From: DATBAT01 sp963824805
GTDB taxonomy: Bacteria; Acidobacteriota; Terriglobia; Terriglobales; Acidobacteriaceae
Reading direction: 5' to 3'
Length of the DNA: 64,000 nt
Assembly (NCBI GenBank): GCA_963824805.1
Contig: CAWGQZ010000059.1
Coordinates: 13,350 to 77,349, forward strand
The translations under genes were made by a program, and so were the position numbers. This document shows positions 27,346 to 37,267 of the stretch, in pieces. The first letter of the stretch is position 1, and each line of letters begins with the position of its first letter. The notes beneath the pieces were generated by a model. It ran no database searches, had not been told where the DNA came from, and worked only from the letters and a program-made list of their open reading frames with translations.

Positions 27346-28440
27346 TTACGCCTGGTTGTTTAGTTTCTTCTTCAGGTCGGCAGCGATTTGGCGGCCGTGA
27401 AAGCGGCCGTTCTCGATGAAGATTTCGTTGGTGCGCGACCCCGCAACGATGACTCCGGCCACGTAAATTCCGGGGATGTTGGACTCCAGGGTCTCTGGAT
27501 CACAAACTGGTCGGCATTGCTCCGCCGAGAGTTCGATACCCATGGCCCGAAGAAAATCGTAGTCGGGGTGGTACCCAACCAGGGCAAAGACGAAATCATT
27601 TTTCAGGCGGACCGTTCCCTCAGGAGTGTCGAGGATCACGGCATCGGCTTCGATCGACTGTACGGAACTATTGAAGTATGCCTTCACTTCGCCGGCCTTG
27701 ATGCGATTTTCGATGTCGGGAAGAATCCAGTACTTCACGTGGGTGTGCATCCTGGAGCCGCGATGCACAAGGGTCACGCGCGCTCCGTGCCGCCATAAAT
27801 CCAGCGCGGAAATGGCGGCAGAATTCTTTCCCCCAATCACCACCACATCCATATCGAAGTAGGGATGGGGTTCGCGGTAGTAGTGAAACACCTTTGGCAA
27901 GTCTTCTCCGGGTATCTGCAACTGGTTCGCCAAGTCATAGTAGCCGGTGGAGACAATCAGCTTGCGCGCCTGGTAGTCGAAGATTCGTCCCAGTCGGTCA
28001 GATGTGGTGATGCGGAAATCTCCGTCCTTGCCGGTAACAGTCTCGACTCGCTGATATTGCACGACATGCAGGCGGTAGTGTTCGGCCACTTTGCGATAGT
28101 ACTCAAGCGCCTCTTCGCGAGTGGGCTTTTGGTGGGCGGTGGTAAAGGGAATGTCGCCGATCTCAAGCAGTTCGGGTGTGGTGAAGAACGTCATCCCGGC
28201 CGGGTAGTTGTAGAGCGAATTGACCAGGCATCCCTTGTCAATAACTACGACTTTGAAGCCCGCGCGCTGGGCCTCGATGCCACAGGCAAGGCCCGTCGGT
28301 CCGGCGCCAATCACCATCACATCCGCCTGGCGGTTGGATGCGGGCTGCAACTCGGCGCGGGTTAAGACATCGGGAATCTGCCTGGTTTCCACGATCTCTT
28401 TCTCTTTGGGTAAAACGGAGGTGCTTCGCGGACGGGGCAT
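27346..28440 (-). CDS. ypdA: YpdA-like FAD/NAD(P) oxidoreductase (putative bacillithiol disulfide reductase family)
   Basis: 364 aa. FAD-binding loop GAGPTG at 45-50 (VMVIGAGPTGLACGIEAQRAG), then FFTTPELLEIGDIPF, and a second nucleotide loop VVVIGGKNSAAISALDLWRHGA near 200-220. A late YVAGVIVAG closes the FAD site. There is no CxxC pair, as expected for YpdA (Bdr), which reduces bacillithiol disulfide with NADPH. Some acidobacteria are thought to use bacillithiol; no bsh genes are in the window. The extra 30 N-terminal residues may not be translated; a later start is possible. Divergent from the cupin gene. Confidence 0.85.
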   Translation of the reverse strand: MPRPRSTSVLPKEKEIVETRQIPDVLTRAELQPASNRQADVMVIGAGPTGLACGIEAQRAGFKVVVIDKGCLVNSLYNYPAGMTFFTTPELLEIGDIPFTTAHQKPTREEALEYYRKVAEHYRLHVVQYQRVETVTGKDGDFRITTSDRLGRIFDYQARKLIVSTGYYDLANQLQIPGEDLPKVFHYYREPHPYFDMDVVVIGGKNSAAISALDLWRHGARVTLVHRGSRMHTHVKYWILPDIENRIKAGEVKAYFNSSVQSIEADAVILDTPEGTVRLKNDFVFALVGYHPDYDFLRAMGIELSAEQCRPVCDPETLESNIPGIYVAGVIVAGSRTNEIFIENGRFHGRQIAADLKKKLNNQA

Positions 28441-28544
28441 GGGGCCTGGATAAGTAGCGATTCTAGCATGCGGGAAACCGGGACGAAGACGGATAGCAAA
28501 TCTACTCTAATCGACTGCAGCCGCTTCGGTTAGAATGGCGGCTT

Positions 28545-29243
28545 ATGCGAGGACTCTCTGTCGCTCTATTGTTGTTATGCGCCGCGTGCGCCGCGCAAGA
28601 GCCCGCGCCGGTCCCGGACAGCGAAGTACCGCAGCGAAAAGAGATTCTGCGCAACCATCGCGTGACCGCGAGCGTGCTGGAGCTTGCGCCGCACGAGGCC
28701 ACGCCGATGCACCAGCACGCCCACGACATGCTGGCGGTATTCGTAAATGGCGGCAACACCCGAAACACAGTGTTTGGGCACAAGCCGAGCACCGACAAGA
28801 TGGTAGCGGGCGAGGTACGCTTTCGCAATGCGGGTTATGCCCACGCTACCCAGAATGAAGGCGGGGGGCTGTTTCGCGTGGTAATCGTCGAGTTCGCCGA
28901 CCCGCAAGGCAAGATGGAACCGGTTGGAACCACGACGCACTACTGTAACCCTGGCAGTACGACGGCATGCGTCGATGAGAAAACCCTCTTCTGCACGGCT
29001 AGAGTCTGCGTGGAGGATGTGAGCATTGCGCCCGCCGCCATCACATCCCGGCACAGTCATACCACGGACCATATGCTTGTCGCAGTGTCGGATTATCAGC
29101 TCACTGACCAGGTGGAGGGGAAGGGTACGATTGTCCGCACCCACCAAAGCGGCGAAGTCGAGTTCATACCAGCCGGTATCACCCACCAACTAACAAACAC
29201 CGGCAAAGCACCCGCGCGCTTCACTGTCATCGTGTGGCGCTGA
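28545..29243 (+). CDS. Exported bicupin protein
   Basis: 232 aa. A hydrophobic N-terminus with LCAACAAQ suggests export, possibly as a lipoprotein, although the lipobox is not canonical. Two cupin barrels are visible: the first with ATPMHQHAHDMLAVFVNGG around 52-70 and GEVRFRNAGYAHATQNEGG, the second with ITSRHSHTTDHMLVAVSDY and GEVEFIPAGITHQLTNTG near the end. Both have the His/His...His metal-binding pattern. Cys-rich NPGSTTACVDEKTLFCTARVCVED links them, consistent with disulfides outside the cytoplasm. Function unknown. Confidence 0.75.
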   Translation: MRGLSVALLLLCAACAAQEPAPVPDSEVPQRKEILRNHRVTASVLELAPHEATPMHQHAHDMLAVFVNGGNTRNTVFGHKPSTDKMVAGEVRFRNAGYAHATQNEGGGLFRVVIVEFADPQGKMEPVGTTTHYCNPGSTTACVDEKTLFCTARVCVEDVSIAPAAITSRHSHTTDHMLVAVSDYQLTDQVEGKGTIVRTHQSGEVEFIPAGITHQLTNTGKAPARFTVIVWR

Positions 29244-29406
29244 AGGTTCGTGCGACTGATAGCGTCCTCATTCGCTGTCCCTGTCAGATTGGTGACATGC
29301 TATGAACGACGGGTCCGTCCGGGCCAGGTGCATCGTCCAACTTGCTATACTTTTCTTGCCTTAATTTCACCACTTCATTATCGAGAATTCTTTCTCAGGA
29401 GCACCC

Positions 29407-30855
29407 ATGGCGACCGCAACGCAGCAGGCTACCCGGCTGGAGAAGGACTCAATCGGACCCAAGGAAATTCCGGCGAATGTTTACTATGGGATTCAGACCG
29501 CGCGCGCGATTGAAAACTATCCCATCTCCGGGATGCGGGCGCATCCTACTCTGGTTGCGGCTTTTGGCATGGTCAAAGCGGCAGCCGCGGAGGCAAACAA
29601 GGAGTTGGGATTGGTTGACGACAAGCGCGCCGATGCCATTATCCGTGCGGCCAAAGAAGTACAGGACGGAAAGTGGAACCAGGAATTTGTAGTTGACGTA
29701 TTTCAGGCTGGCGCCGGGGTCAGCTTTCACATGAATTCCAATGAGGTGATCGCCAACCGGGCTGTCGAGCTTCTCGGAGGAACCCTGGGCGACTACTCGA
29801 TCGTCCATCCTAATGATCACGTGAATTACGGCCAGTCGACGAATGACGTTTTTCCCACCGGCATGCGACTGGCGACCTTGTTGGAACTGGAGAAGTTGTA
29901 TCCGGTCCTGGACAACCTGACGTCGGCACTCGACGCGAAGGGAAAAGAATTTCACGACATTCTTAAGTCGGGCCGTACCCACATGCAAGATGCGGTCCCG
30001 ATGCGCTTGGGGCAGGAGTTCACGGCTTACGCCGGCGCGATTCGACGCGCCAAAGACGCGATCCGCGCGGCCTCTGAGTCGTTGCGCGAATTAGGATTGG
30101 GCGGATCCGCAGTCGGAACCGGCATCAACACTCATCCCGACTATCGCGCGAAAGCGGTGCGCAATCTCTCACGCATTTCGGGACAGAAACTTTCGCCTGC
30201 TGACGACATGCGCTATGCCATGCAATCGAATTTTGCCATGGCCAGTGTTTCTTCCGCGCTGCGGAACCTGGCACTGGAGGTGATCCGTATTTCCAACGAT
30301 TTGCGGCTTCTGGCATCGGGCCCCAACACGGGGTTTGCGGAGATTAATCTGCCTGCCTTGCAGCCGGGATCTTCGATCATGCCGGGTAAGATCAATCCAG
30401 TGATCCCGGAACTGGCGGCCATGGTGGCGTTTCAGGTGGTGGGCAACGACGTGGCAGTCGCGATGGCCGTGCAAGCCGGTCAGCTGGAACTGAACGTCAT
30501 GATGCCGACCATGGCCTACAGCGTGATGCAATCGATCACCATTCTGACCAATATGCTGCGGCAATTTAACGACAAGTGCATTAGCGGAATTACTGCCAAT
30601 GCAAAGCGCTGCAACTTCTATGTGCAGGCCACGGTCTCGCTGGCGACGGCGTTAAACCCTTATATTGGATATGCGAAAGCGGCGGAGATTGCGAAGGAAG
30701 CAGTGGCCAGCGGACGCTCGATTATCGAAATTGCCCGCGAGAAAAAGCTGCTAAGCGAGAAAGAGATCAATGACATTCTCGATCCCGTGCGGATGACAGA
30801 GCCAGTGCGTCCGCTTGATTCGGCGGCCAAGCGGGATGAAATTAAGGCGAAGTAA
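29407..30855 (+). CDS. aspA: Aspartate ammonia-lyase (aspartase)
   Basis: 482 aa. It converts L-aspartate to fumarate and ammonia in the cytoplasm. The fumarase/aspartase signature GSSIMPGKIN is at 321-330; the following PVIPEL favours aspartase over fumarase (which usually has PTQCEA here). NDHVNYGQSTNDVFPT and SGRTHMQDAVPM are the other two conserved regions. The start MATATQQATRLEKDSIG is plausible with a CAGGAG 5-10 bases upstream. It is a stand-alone gene and the downstream transporter gene is convergent. Confidence 0.94.
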   Translation: MATATQQATRLEKDSIGPKEIPANVYYGIQTARAIENYPISGMRAHPTLVAAFGMVKAAAAEANKELGLVDDKRADAIIRAAKEVQDGKWNQEFVVDVFQAGAGVSFHMNSNEVIANRAVELLGGTLGDYSIVHPNDHVNYGQSTNDVFPTGMRLATLLELEKLYPVLDNLTSALDAKGKEFHDILKSGRTHMQDAVPMRLGQEFTAYAGAIRRAKDAIRAASESLRELGLGGSAVGTGINTHPDYRAKAVRNLSRISGQKLSPADDMRYAMQSNFAMASVSSALRNLALEVIRISNDLRLLASGPNTGFAEINLPALQPGSSIMPGKINPVIPELAAMVAFQVVGNDVAVAMAVQAGQLELNVMMPTMAYSVMQSITILTNMLRQFNDKCISGITANAKRCNFYVQATVSLATALNPYIGYAKAAEIAKEAVASGRSIIEIAREKKLLSEKEINDILDPVRMTEPVRPLDSAAKRDEIKAK

Positions 30856-30899
30856 CGCAAAACCTTTTTCGCCGCGGGGGCTGCGCTGATTTCACGGAT

Positions 30900-31875
30900 C
30901 TAGGTATTTATTTCCTCCGGTACTGACTCTTCCTTAAATTTGCGTTCAGTAGGAACATTGCGGTTGCTTGCCGGTTTGGGCTTCAGCGTGATCGCAATTA
31001 CGCTCACCAGTACCAACAAGGTCCCCAGGACTGTTCTTGCCCCTAGCGCTTCCCCGGCGAAGAAGTAGCCTAACAATACCGCGATCACGGGATTCACGTA
31101 CGCATAAGTCCCCACTTTGGTGGGAGATTCGTAGTGCAGCAACCACACATAGGCGGTAAAGCCGATGATTGATCCAGCGACGATCAAGTACAAAAGCGCC
31201 GCCCATGCACTCCACGAGACGGTACGCGGATGAAAGCGGGAGAATTCGCCCGCGAGCGCCGAGACCACGACCAATTGCGCTCCCCCGCACAGCATCTGGG
31301 TTGCGGAACTCATGGCCTTCGATTCTGGAAGCGGCGTCCTTCGTGTGATCACGGTTGCTACCGACCAGGTAAACGACGCTAGTAGCAGGGCGGCGGCTCC
31401 GGCGTGATCAATCGGGGCCTGCCCTAATGAGAGCGAATTGCTCATCAGGATTGCCACGCCTGCGATTCCCAGCAACAGCGAGATCGCCAAGTCCCAGAGA
31501 TAGGCGCATGGTCCGAAGCAAAATGATCTCAAGCACGGTGATGAAGACTGGAATGGTGGCCAGCACGACGGCGGCGATCCCGGATGGCACGCGCTGTTCC
31601 GACCAGAAGAGGCAGCCGTAATCGACAACAAAGATCATTCCACCAAGCAGCGCAGAACCGAACCATTGGCGCCGCGAGGGCGAGGGCGTGCCCGTGGCCC
31701 GCAGCCAGGCATACATCGCGATGCCTGCGACAAAGAAACGCAAGGCCGCCAGCAGGAATGGCGGAACTTCGTTGACGCCAATGCGAATCGCCAGGAAGGT
31801 CGAACCCCACACCAAATAAATGATGGAGAAGGCGAGAACGATCTTCCATTTTGCGGGTCTGGCGGCGCTAGTCAC
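30900..31875 (-). CDS. EamA/DMT-superfamily transporter, interrupted by a 1-base frameshift
   Basis: The first frame (31875 downward) encodes VWGSTFLAIRIGV and FWSEQRVPSGIAAVVLATIPVFI, the first EamA repeat. It then loses the frame after ILLRTMRLS. The other frame continues with LAISLLLGIAGVAILMSN and the second repeat (LLASFTWSVATVI, YAYVNPVIAVLLGYFFAGE). One extra base near 31494-31500 explains the break; corrected length about 324 aa, ten transmembrane helices expected, as in YedA-like amino-acid/metabolite exporters. Charged C-terminal tail (RKFKEESVPEEINT). Substrate not readable. Confidence 0.85.
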
Positions 31876-31972
31876 GGTTCCTCCGTTGCTAAGCTAAATA
31901 TATAGATAGCTGTCGAGGAGACCGCGAACTATCCCTTTGGATGAAAAGTACTCATCGCCTACAAGAAGTTAA

Positions 31973-33203
31973 TTAATCGCGTCTTGCCCGGCCGAAGCTG
32001 AGGCCTGCCAGGGTGGAAACGTCCGCGGCTTCGACAGCCTTACTAGCGACCAGGACGCGGAATGATTCTCCCATGCCTTCGGGAGTAATTAGATGTTTCA
32101 GTTGGAGGGCGACTTTGGCCCGTTCCTGCGGCAGGCGGCACTCCTCGAAGGCCTCGGCAAATTGATTGGACTCGCCGATGCCGAGCAGAAATTGCGATTG
32201 GGTCATCAGCGGATGGGGTGATAGGCCTCCGCTTTTCAGTGCGGCGGCCAATCCGGTGAAATTTACGTGCGCGGTAATGTCTTGCTCGCCTGGCGCCTGG
32301 TATGGATTCATTCCGGCCGAATGTTGCCGATAGGTCATCAAGGTGCCGCGATGGCGGCCCGCGAGTTGCTCTTCGCGGGTATAGCCGTAGTCGATGGCGA
32401 TGAGGAATCCGCGTTGGACGATGGAGGCGATTTCCGAAGCGTAGGTTTGCGCAATGAGTGGGACCTCAAGGCGCTCGCCGGGATCGGGGTGGACGCCGTA
32501 GCGGTCGAGAAATTCCAGTGCTTCCCCGGATGGTGGGGCCCAGGTTTCCGACAAGTCTTCAGCCAGATGGAGAGAACCTTGGGAGCTTAGAATTTCGACC
32601 GGCAAGGCATCGAAGAATTCATTGGCGAAGATGATTAGAGGGGTGGCGCCGGATTTTGTCCGCGGGATTTTCCTTCCCTCCTTCGGGGTTTTGCCGCTTT
32701 CGACCTTCAACCCGGGTCTTGCGGCCTGGGCCTGCATTGTTTCGCCGCCTCGCGGCGGTTCCCTCAGGCGCTGGGGAATCTAATATCGAAACCTTCTCTT
32801 TTTCCAGATGGATAGACAGTGTTGTCTTCAGGCGGTCGCGCAGCACTGGGGACTGCTCCATCAGAGAGTAATGAAGCGCGTTGAAGAATTCAGGGAACTT
32901 CTTGGACGACCAATCCAATACGTCTTGCGCAAAGAGGCCGCGACCAGGGCCCAGTTCCAGAACTTCAATCTCATTGGGTTTCCCCAAGATCCTCCACATT
33001 TCCTCAAACTGGCGGGCCATGAGCCGTCCGAAGACGGCGTGCACGTCGCTTGAAGTGTAGAAGTCTCCAGCTTTGCCGAACTGCTCAGCATTGCGCGAGT
33101 AATATCCAAATTCGGGATCGTAGAGGCACAACTCCATGTACCGGGAAAACGGAATCGGTCCCTGGGCCGCAATCTCCTGCTCAATCTTCCGGCGCAGGGT
33201 CAC
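31973..33203 (-). CDS. MidA/NDUFAF7-type SAM-dependent methyltransferase (DUF185), interrupted by a frameshift
   Basis: GTG 33203 overlaps the stop of the previous gene by 4 bases (GTGA), so an ATG 34 codons upstream is not used. The N-terminal part reads GPIPFSRYMELCLYDPEFGYYS, then the SAM-binding LELGPGRGLFAQDVL. After DSPAPEGTAAR the frame is lost. The other frame has IIFANEFFDALPVE, IDYGYTREE and HVNFTGLAAAL of the same family. A single extra base between about 32660 and 32760 joins them; corrected length about 409 aa. Between the two parts is an unusual Lys/Arg/Gly-rich stretch. Relatives methylate a subunit of complex I; a similar target is inferred. Confidence 0.85.
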
Positions 33204-33502
33204 AGGCCTTCCCGTTGACGTTCGGCGCGGTTTTGCGGCGTGCGGGTGAACATTTCGATCAGATAGTCGTGCAGGCAGTCGAAGAGCTGGCGCTGGAAGG
33301 TCCACTCAAACTGAGGGTGGTCGAGGTCGCGAGGATGAAGTTCGAAATAGTAGGTATGAACCGGAATCGCCGGATCTTTGAAGTTGATGACTACTTCGAC
33401 GGCGTCGCCTTTGGTGCGCGCACCGAAGTCGAGCAGCGGGTGCTCGTACAGTCGTAGTTGGCCGAGGACGCGGTCGAGTCTAGTACTGGCGGTTTCCGGC
33501 AT
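33200..33502 (-). CDS. Conserved small protein of unknown function, coupled to the methyltransferase
   Basis: 100 aa, family not recognised. No membrane segment or signal peptide. The sequence mixes beta-like (DAVEVVINFKDPAIPVHTYYFELHP) and helical (FEWTFQRQLFDCLHDYLIEM) parts and ends in a basic tail. The 3' end overlaps the start of the MidA-like gene in GTGA, suggesting shared translation and perhaps a joint role. The next gene upstream, the multicopper oxidase, ends 30 bases before it. Confidence 0.7.
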   Translation of the reverse strand: MPETASTRLDRVLGQLRLYEHPLLDFGARTKGDAVEVVINFKDPAIPVHTYYFELHPRDLDHPQFEWTFQRQLFDCLHDYLIEMFTRTPQNRAERQREGL

Positions 33503-33531
33503 CTGACGATTCTAACGGGATTTAGTGAGAA

Positions 33532-35223
33532 TCATCCGATCACGTTGTAGGGCCGCATCATCTCGTTATCTTCGTGCTCGAGCACGTGGCAGTGCCACAC
33601 GTAGCGGAATTCCTGTCCGGGAGCGACTTGGGTTCCTGCAGGAAGGTCAAAGCGTTGAATTACTCGTGTGAGATAACCCGGATAGGTTTTTACGGTGTCC
33701 TTCCACGCCGGACGCTCGTTTCTCTCCGGTGGCATGGGATTGCCAGTGAACACCAGTTTGTTGTTCTGGAGATACTGGTTCACGTCGAAGGGCTGCCGGT
33801 TCAACACCTGAAAGCGCACCAGGTGTGTGTGAATCGGATGCACATCACCGGTAGTGTTGGCGAATGACCAGATCTCGGTCGTTCCGGCCTTAGGGTTTTC
33901 GGTCACGGGATCGCACCAATGCTTCCTTCCCAACAATCCGATCATGGTGTAGCCATCGGAGGGACGGTCCATTTCGGTTAGATCCAAGACCCGCTCCTGC
34001 ACTGCGTCAGAGACATTCAGAGGGGTAAATGGAACCAACGTATCCGGCAATGCGCTGGTGTCTTTTGCGGATAGAGGCTTGGATACTTTGAAGAGCATCA
34101 CATCGGTCGCCACAACTTCACCTCCGCGGGCGTAGGGCGCTGGCGCATTGTTGGTCACGACGAAATTCTTGCCGGCATAGCGGCTGAAGTCAATAACGAG
34201 ATCGAATCGCTCTCCGGGAGACAAGATCAAATAGTGCGTGGCCTGCGGTGCGGGCAACAGGCCAGCGTCGCTCCCGATCTGTACAAATGGCGGAGCTTCT
34301 GCTGGCCGGCCAATTGGCTTGCCGATTGCATCGGCCGGCAACAGCGTTATGTTGTAGAAGCGCGCATTGGATCCGTTGATCAGGCGGAAGCGATATTTTC
34401 TGGGCTCGATCTCCAGATAAGGCGTGGCTTTGCCGTTCACGCAAATGGTCTCGCCAAAGAATTCCTGCATCCACATGGGATGGGTGCCTTGGGGAGCGGG
34501 CGGATAGAGTAGCGAACCATCGGCGGCGAACGACCGGTCCTGAATCAGCAGGGGAATTTCGAATCTCCCGCTTGGCAAATGAAGGGCACCTTCTTCTTCG
34601 TCGCGAATAAGATACATGCCCGCGAGTCCGGCATAGACATTCAGGCGGGTGATGCCGAGAGCGTGGTCGTGATACCAGAAGGTAGCGGCCGGCTGATCAT
34701 TGGGATACTGGCTAGGATTGGGACTCCATGTCGGCCCTGTCTTCCCGTCAAGAGTCGACCACGCTTCGGGATAGCCGTCATGTTCAGGCAGGACTTTCAA
34801 TCCATGGACGTGTACGACCGTGCGAACCTCAGGCAATGACTCATCGGCACCGTGAATGGTGTGGTCGATAGGCAGGAAATGTTTGCTGGGAAGTTTGTTG
34901 ATCCATTTGACCGCGAGAGGCTGTCCGCGCCGCACCTGGAACGTTGGGCCAGGCCACGAGCCCCCGTATCCCCACATTTTCGTGGGAGGGAGATCGCGAT
35001 GAACTTTGTGAAGAAATTCCCGCATGGCGACTTCGATCAAACTCTGGCTGGGATGGATCACTGCGGGCGTCGGCAGGACGTCAACAAAGCTGGGCAAGGT
35101 CCGCACCGCGCCGGCAGCATGGGGAACAGTATCGGCGGCTAGCGCCCGCGAAAACTTGGGTGACAAAATACCGCCACCCGCTAGCGCTGCTGTCTTTAAC
35201 CATTCACGACGAGAGAACTGCAA
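33532..35223 (-). CDS. Tat-exported multicopper oxidase (CotA/bilirubin-oxidase-like)
   Basis: 563 aa from TTG 35223, chosen because AGGAGGAG lies just before it and because the N-terminus then reads MQFSRREWLKTAALAGGG, a twin-arginine signal (RR at 5-6). The upstream in-frame start would put 29 atypical residues ahead. Copper ligands: HVHG at 138-141, WYHDHALG at 183-190, HPIHTH near 460 and HCHVLEHED at 544-552 (type 1/2/3 copper, with a downstream MM likely serving as axial ligand). It oxidises phenolics, bilirubin-like compounds or metals in the periplasm. A terminator separates it from the upstream phosphoesterase gene on the same strand. Confidence 0.9.
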   Translation of the reverse strand: MQFSRREWLKTAALAGGGILSPKFSRALAADTVPHAAGAVRTLPSFVDVLPTPAVIHPSQSLIEVAMREFLHKVHRDLPPTKMWGYGGSWPGPTFQVRRGQPLAVKWINKLPSKHFLPIDHTIHGADESLPEVRTVVHVHGLKVLPEHDGYPEAWSTLDGKTGPTWSPNPSQYPNDQPAATFWYHDHALGITRLNVYAGLAGMYLIRDEEEGALHLPSGRFEIPLLIQDRSFAADGSLLYPPAPQGTHPMWMQEFFGETICVNGKATPYLEIEPRKYRFRLINGSNARFYNITLLPADAIGKPIGRPAEAPPFVQIGSDAGLLPAPQATHYLILSPGERFDLVIDFSRYAGKNFVVTNNAPAPYARGGEVVATDVMLFKVSKPLSAKDTSALPDTLVPFTPLNVSDAVQERVLDLTEMDRPSDGYTMIGLLGRKHWCDPVTENPKAGTTEIWSFANTTGDVHPIHTHLVRFQVLNRQPFDVNQYLQNNKLVFTGNPMPPERNERPAWKDTVKTYPGYLTRVIQRFDLPAGTQVAPGQEFRYVWHCHVLEHEDNEMMRPYNVIG

Positions 35224-35273
35224 AAGCTCCTCCTGGATATTCCTGCGATGAAAAGACTTCTCAAAACAGGGTC

Positions 35274-35301
35274 TCCGGCCGGGGCTTGCGACCCGGCCGG
35301 A
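35274..35301 (-). terminator. Rho-independent-type terminator between phosphoesterase and multicopper oxidase genes
   Basis: On the minus strand TCCGGCCGGG (35301-35292) pairs with CCCGGCCGGA (35283-35274) over an 8-base loop, a 10-bp GC stem. The transcript then reads GACCCTGTTTT, a short T-run. It would end transcription after the phosphoesterase stop (35327) or act as an attenuator before the oxidase. Confidence 0.6.
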
Positions 35302-35326
35302 TGGCACCAACGAAATGGTCGACGGT

Positions 35327-37267
35327 CTACCGCGACCCGTCGGGATGGTCGAAATCGAACATTTCGAACAAATCCCCTATGGCCGGGCCGTTGATGGGCA
35401 CGTAAGGGTTCTTATGCGAGGCGATCGGGTTGGGAAAGTTGTCGCGGCTGCGAGCGGTCAGCGGCTGCAGCCTCCAGTTTTTCTCGATGAACTTGGTGAT
35501 GGAAACGTGATCATAGTAGGTGTGGACGATCTTGCCGCCTTTCGAATAAGGCGACACAACAATTAGCGGAATGCGAGTGCCATCCCCGAAGAAGTCGACG
35601 GCCTGGGTGTAGCCGGAGTCATAGTAGCCGCCGCCTTCGTCGAAGGTGACGATGATCGCAGTGTCCTCCCACAGCTCATGGTTGGCCTTGACTTCGTCGA
35701 TGATCCTCTTGGTAAATCCTTCGAACAGATCGAGCTTGGAATAGCCGGGGTGACCATCCACGGTGCCATCTGGCTTGGCGATGACGACCGAGGGCAGATG
35801 CCCGCTCTTGATGTCCTCGTGAAGTTGGGTGGTGTCGTGAATGTGAGCCGCACGCAGCGCTGGGTTGGTCATGATGTCGGTCGCGTACTGGAAGGGATTG
35901 CAAATATTGCAATAGCCATTCGGCAGGTTAGCGACCGCTCGGTCCCAATGTCCGCCGTAGTATCCGAAGGAGATGTGCTTCTCCCGCAACGCATCGCCGA
36001 TGTGGCGAACGTTTACCGGCGGCAGGGTGAACGGGGTCGTATTCAGGGTCCCGTCCTCTTTATAGCCGGGATTGTAGTTGTTCAGCAGGTAGTAATGGCC
36101 GTCCTCGCAACGCGGTTCCACGGGGTTCTTGAGCGACTGCAAGTAATTAGTGATCACGGCAACGCCGGGCTGCCCGATGTCAGCGCAGTTGCTATAAGTA
36201 CCGCCGGAGTAGCCGTCCTGGTCATACCAGTTGTTTGTGCCGGGCTGCGGATTGGGATTTTCAATCTGGTTGGCGGGAGGCGTGGTGATCGTGCCTTTGC
36301 CGTCGCTGTAGGCAAGCGCGTCGGCAAAGCCGAACATGATATGGTTCGCTCCGGTGCCGCCCATGACCGACTGGTGCATGTTGTCTGACATGTTGTAGTG
36401 GTCTGCCAGCCACTTCATATACGGTGCATCACCCTGCTGAACGTTGTAGAAGCCCATGGAAAGTGCGCCTTCGCCGGTACTGAGGTTGTTAAATCCTGCG
36501 GGTTGAGGATTTCCGTTGCTACCGGTGCCGATGGTGACTTCTACCCAGGGAAAAAGATCCTGCGAACATCCGCTGGGGTTCCACTGGGTGATATTGCTGC
36601 TGCGGCAGTCGTATTGTTGCCACATCTGGTAGAAGCGGTGGACCGGATCTCCGGTGAAGGCGTCATAGGCAACGTTGTGGGTGATCTGGTATGCCCCTGG
36701 CTTGAGGCTATTGGCATTGGCAATGCGGGTATCGACTGTGAAGGGCGGCAATCCGCTGGCTCCGGTAAGCAGAAAAGGATTGAAGGACTTCGGCAAATCA
36801 GTCTCGAATGCGTTGGCCACGGCGGCGGTCGCAAACGGGGACCCGGCAGTGTCGCTTCCTGCGGTGGCTACGTAACTGGTACTGGGCGGCGGCAGCGGAT
36901 CATAGATGGTCTTGTTATCTGGAGACAGGTCGTACTGGTCGTTATCGACGGCGCTGTACTGCGCAGACTTGAGGTAGTTTGGTCCCGGAGTTCCGTCTTC
37001 ATGGACGATTCCCTTTGAAAGCAAGTTTGAAATCTCCTGATGATGTCTTGGTTTATAGGTTGCGTAGACGTGATCGAAGGTTCGGTTCTCTCCAATAATC
37101 ACAATCAAGTGCTTGATGGGAGTGAGTGTGCGGCGATGTCGGTCGTAGTGATCGTTGGCAAAAGCTGCGAGGGGCGCGGCCAACGACATCTGGAGGATCA
37201 TGGCCACCGCCAGTCCCTGGTGGATGCGCGGCAGAACCGCCTTGCATAGAGCGAGCGAAAGCTTCAT
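35327..37267 (-). CDS. Secreted phospholipase-C/acid-phosphatase-family phosphoesterase
   Basis: 646 aa with a signal peptide (about 1-38; AVAMILQMSLAAPLAAFA). The first catalytic block HLIVIIGENRTFDHVYATY holds the Glu-Asn of the alkaline-phosphatase-like PF04185 phosphoesterase family. Later blocks are DGHPGYSKL and TAIIVTFDEGGGYYDSGY, with PLIVVSPYSKGG and HTYYDHVSITKFIEKNW typical of the family. It hydrolyses phosphate esters (phospholipids or other organophosphates) outside the cytoplasm. Several Cys residues fit a disulfide-bonded periplasmic protein. Specific substrate cannot be told. An ATG start at 37267 is supported by the standard export sequence. Confidence 0.9.
   Translation of the reverse strand: MKLSLALCKAVLPRIHQGLAVAMILQMSLAAPLAAFANDHYDRHRRTLTPIKHLIVIIGENRTFDHVYATYKPRHHQEISNLLSKGIVHEDGTPGPNYLKSAQYSAVDNDQYDLSPDNKTIYDPLPPPSTSYVATAGSDTAGSPFATAAVANAFETDLPKSFNPFLLTGASGLPPFTVDTRIANANSLKPGAYQITHNVAYDAFTGDPVHRFYQMWQQYDCRSSNITQWNPSGCSQDLFPWVEVTIGTGSNGNPQPAGFNNLSTGEGALSMGFYNVQQGDAPYMKWLADHYNMSDNMHQSVMGGTGANHIMFGFADALAYSDGKGTITTPPANQIENPNPQPGTNNWYDQDGYSGGTYSNCADIGQPGVAVITNYLQSLKNPVEPRCEDGHYYLLNNYNPGYKEDGTLNTTPFTLPPVNVRHIGDALREKHISFGYYGGHWDRAVANLPNGYCNICNPFQYATDIMTNPALRAAHIHDTTQLHEDIKSGHLPSVVIAKPDGTVDGHPGYSKLDLFEGFTKRIIDEVKANHELWEDTAIIVTFDEGGGYYDSGYTQAVDFFGDGTRIPLIVVSPYSKGGKIVHTYYDHVSITKFIEKNWRLQPLTARSRDNFPNPIASHKNPYVPINGPAIGDLFEMFDFDHPDGSR

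Noticed and set aside
35678..36388. Plus-strand frame opposite the phosphoesterase gene
   Set aside because: Shadow of a well-supported gene; composition is odd (Val/Gly/Arg runs).
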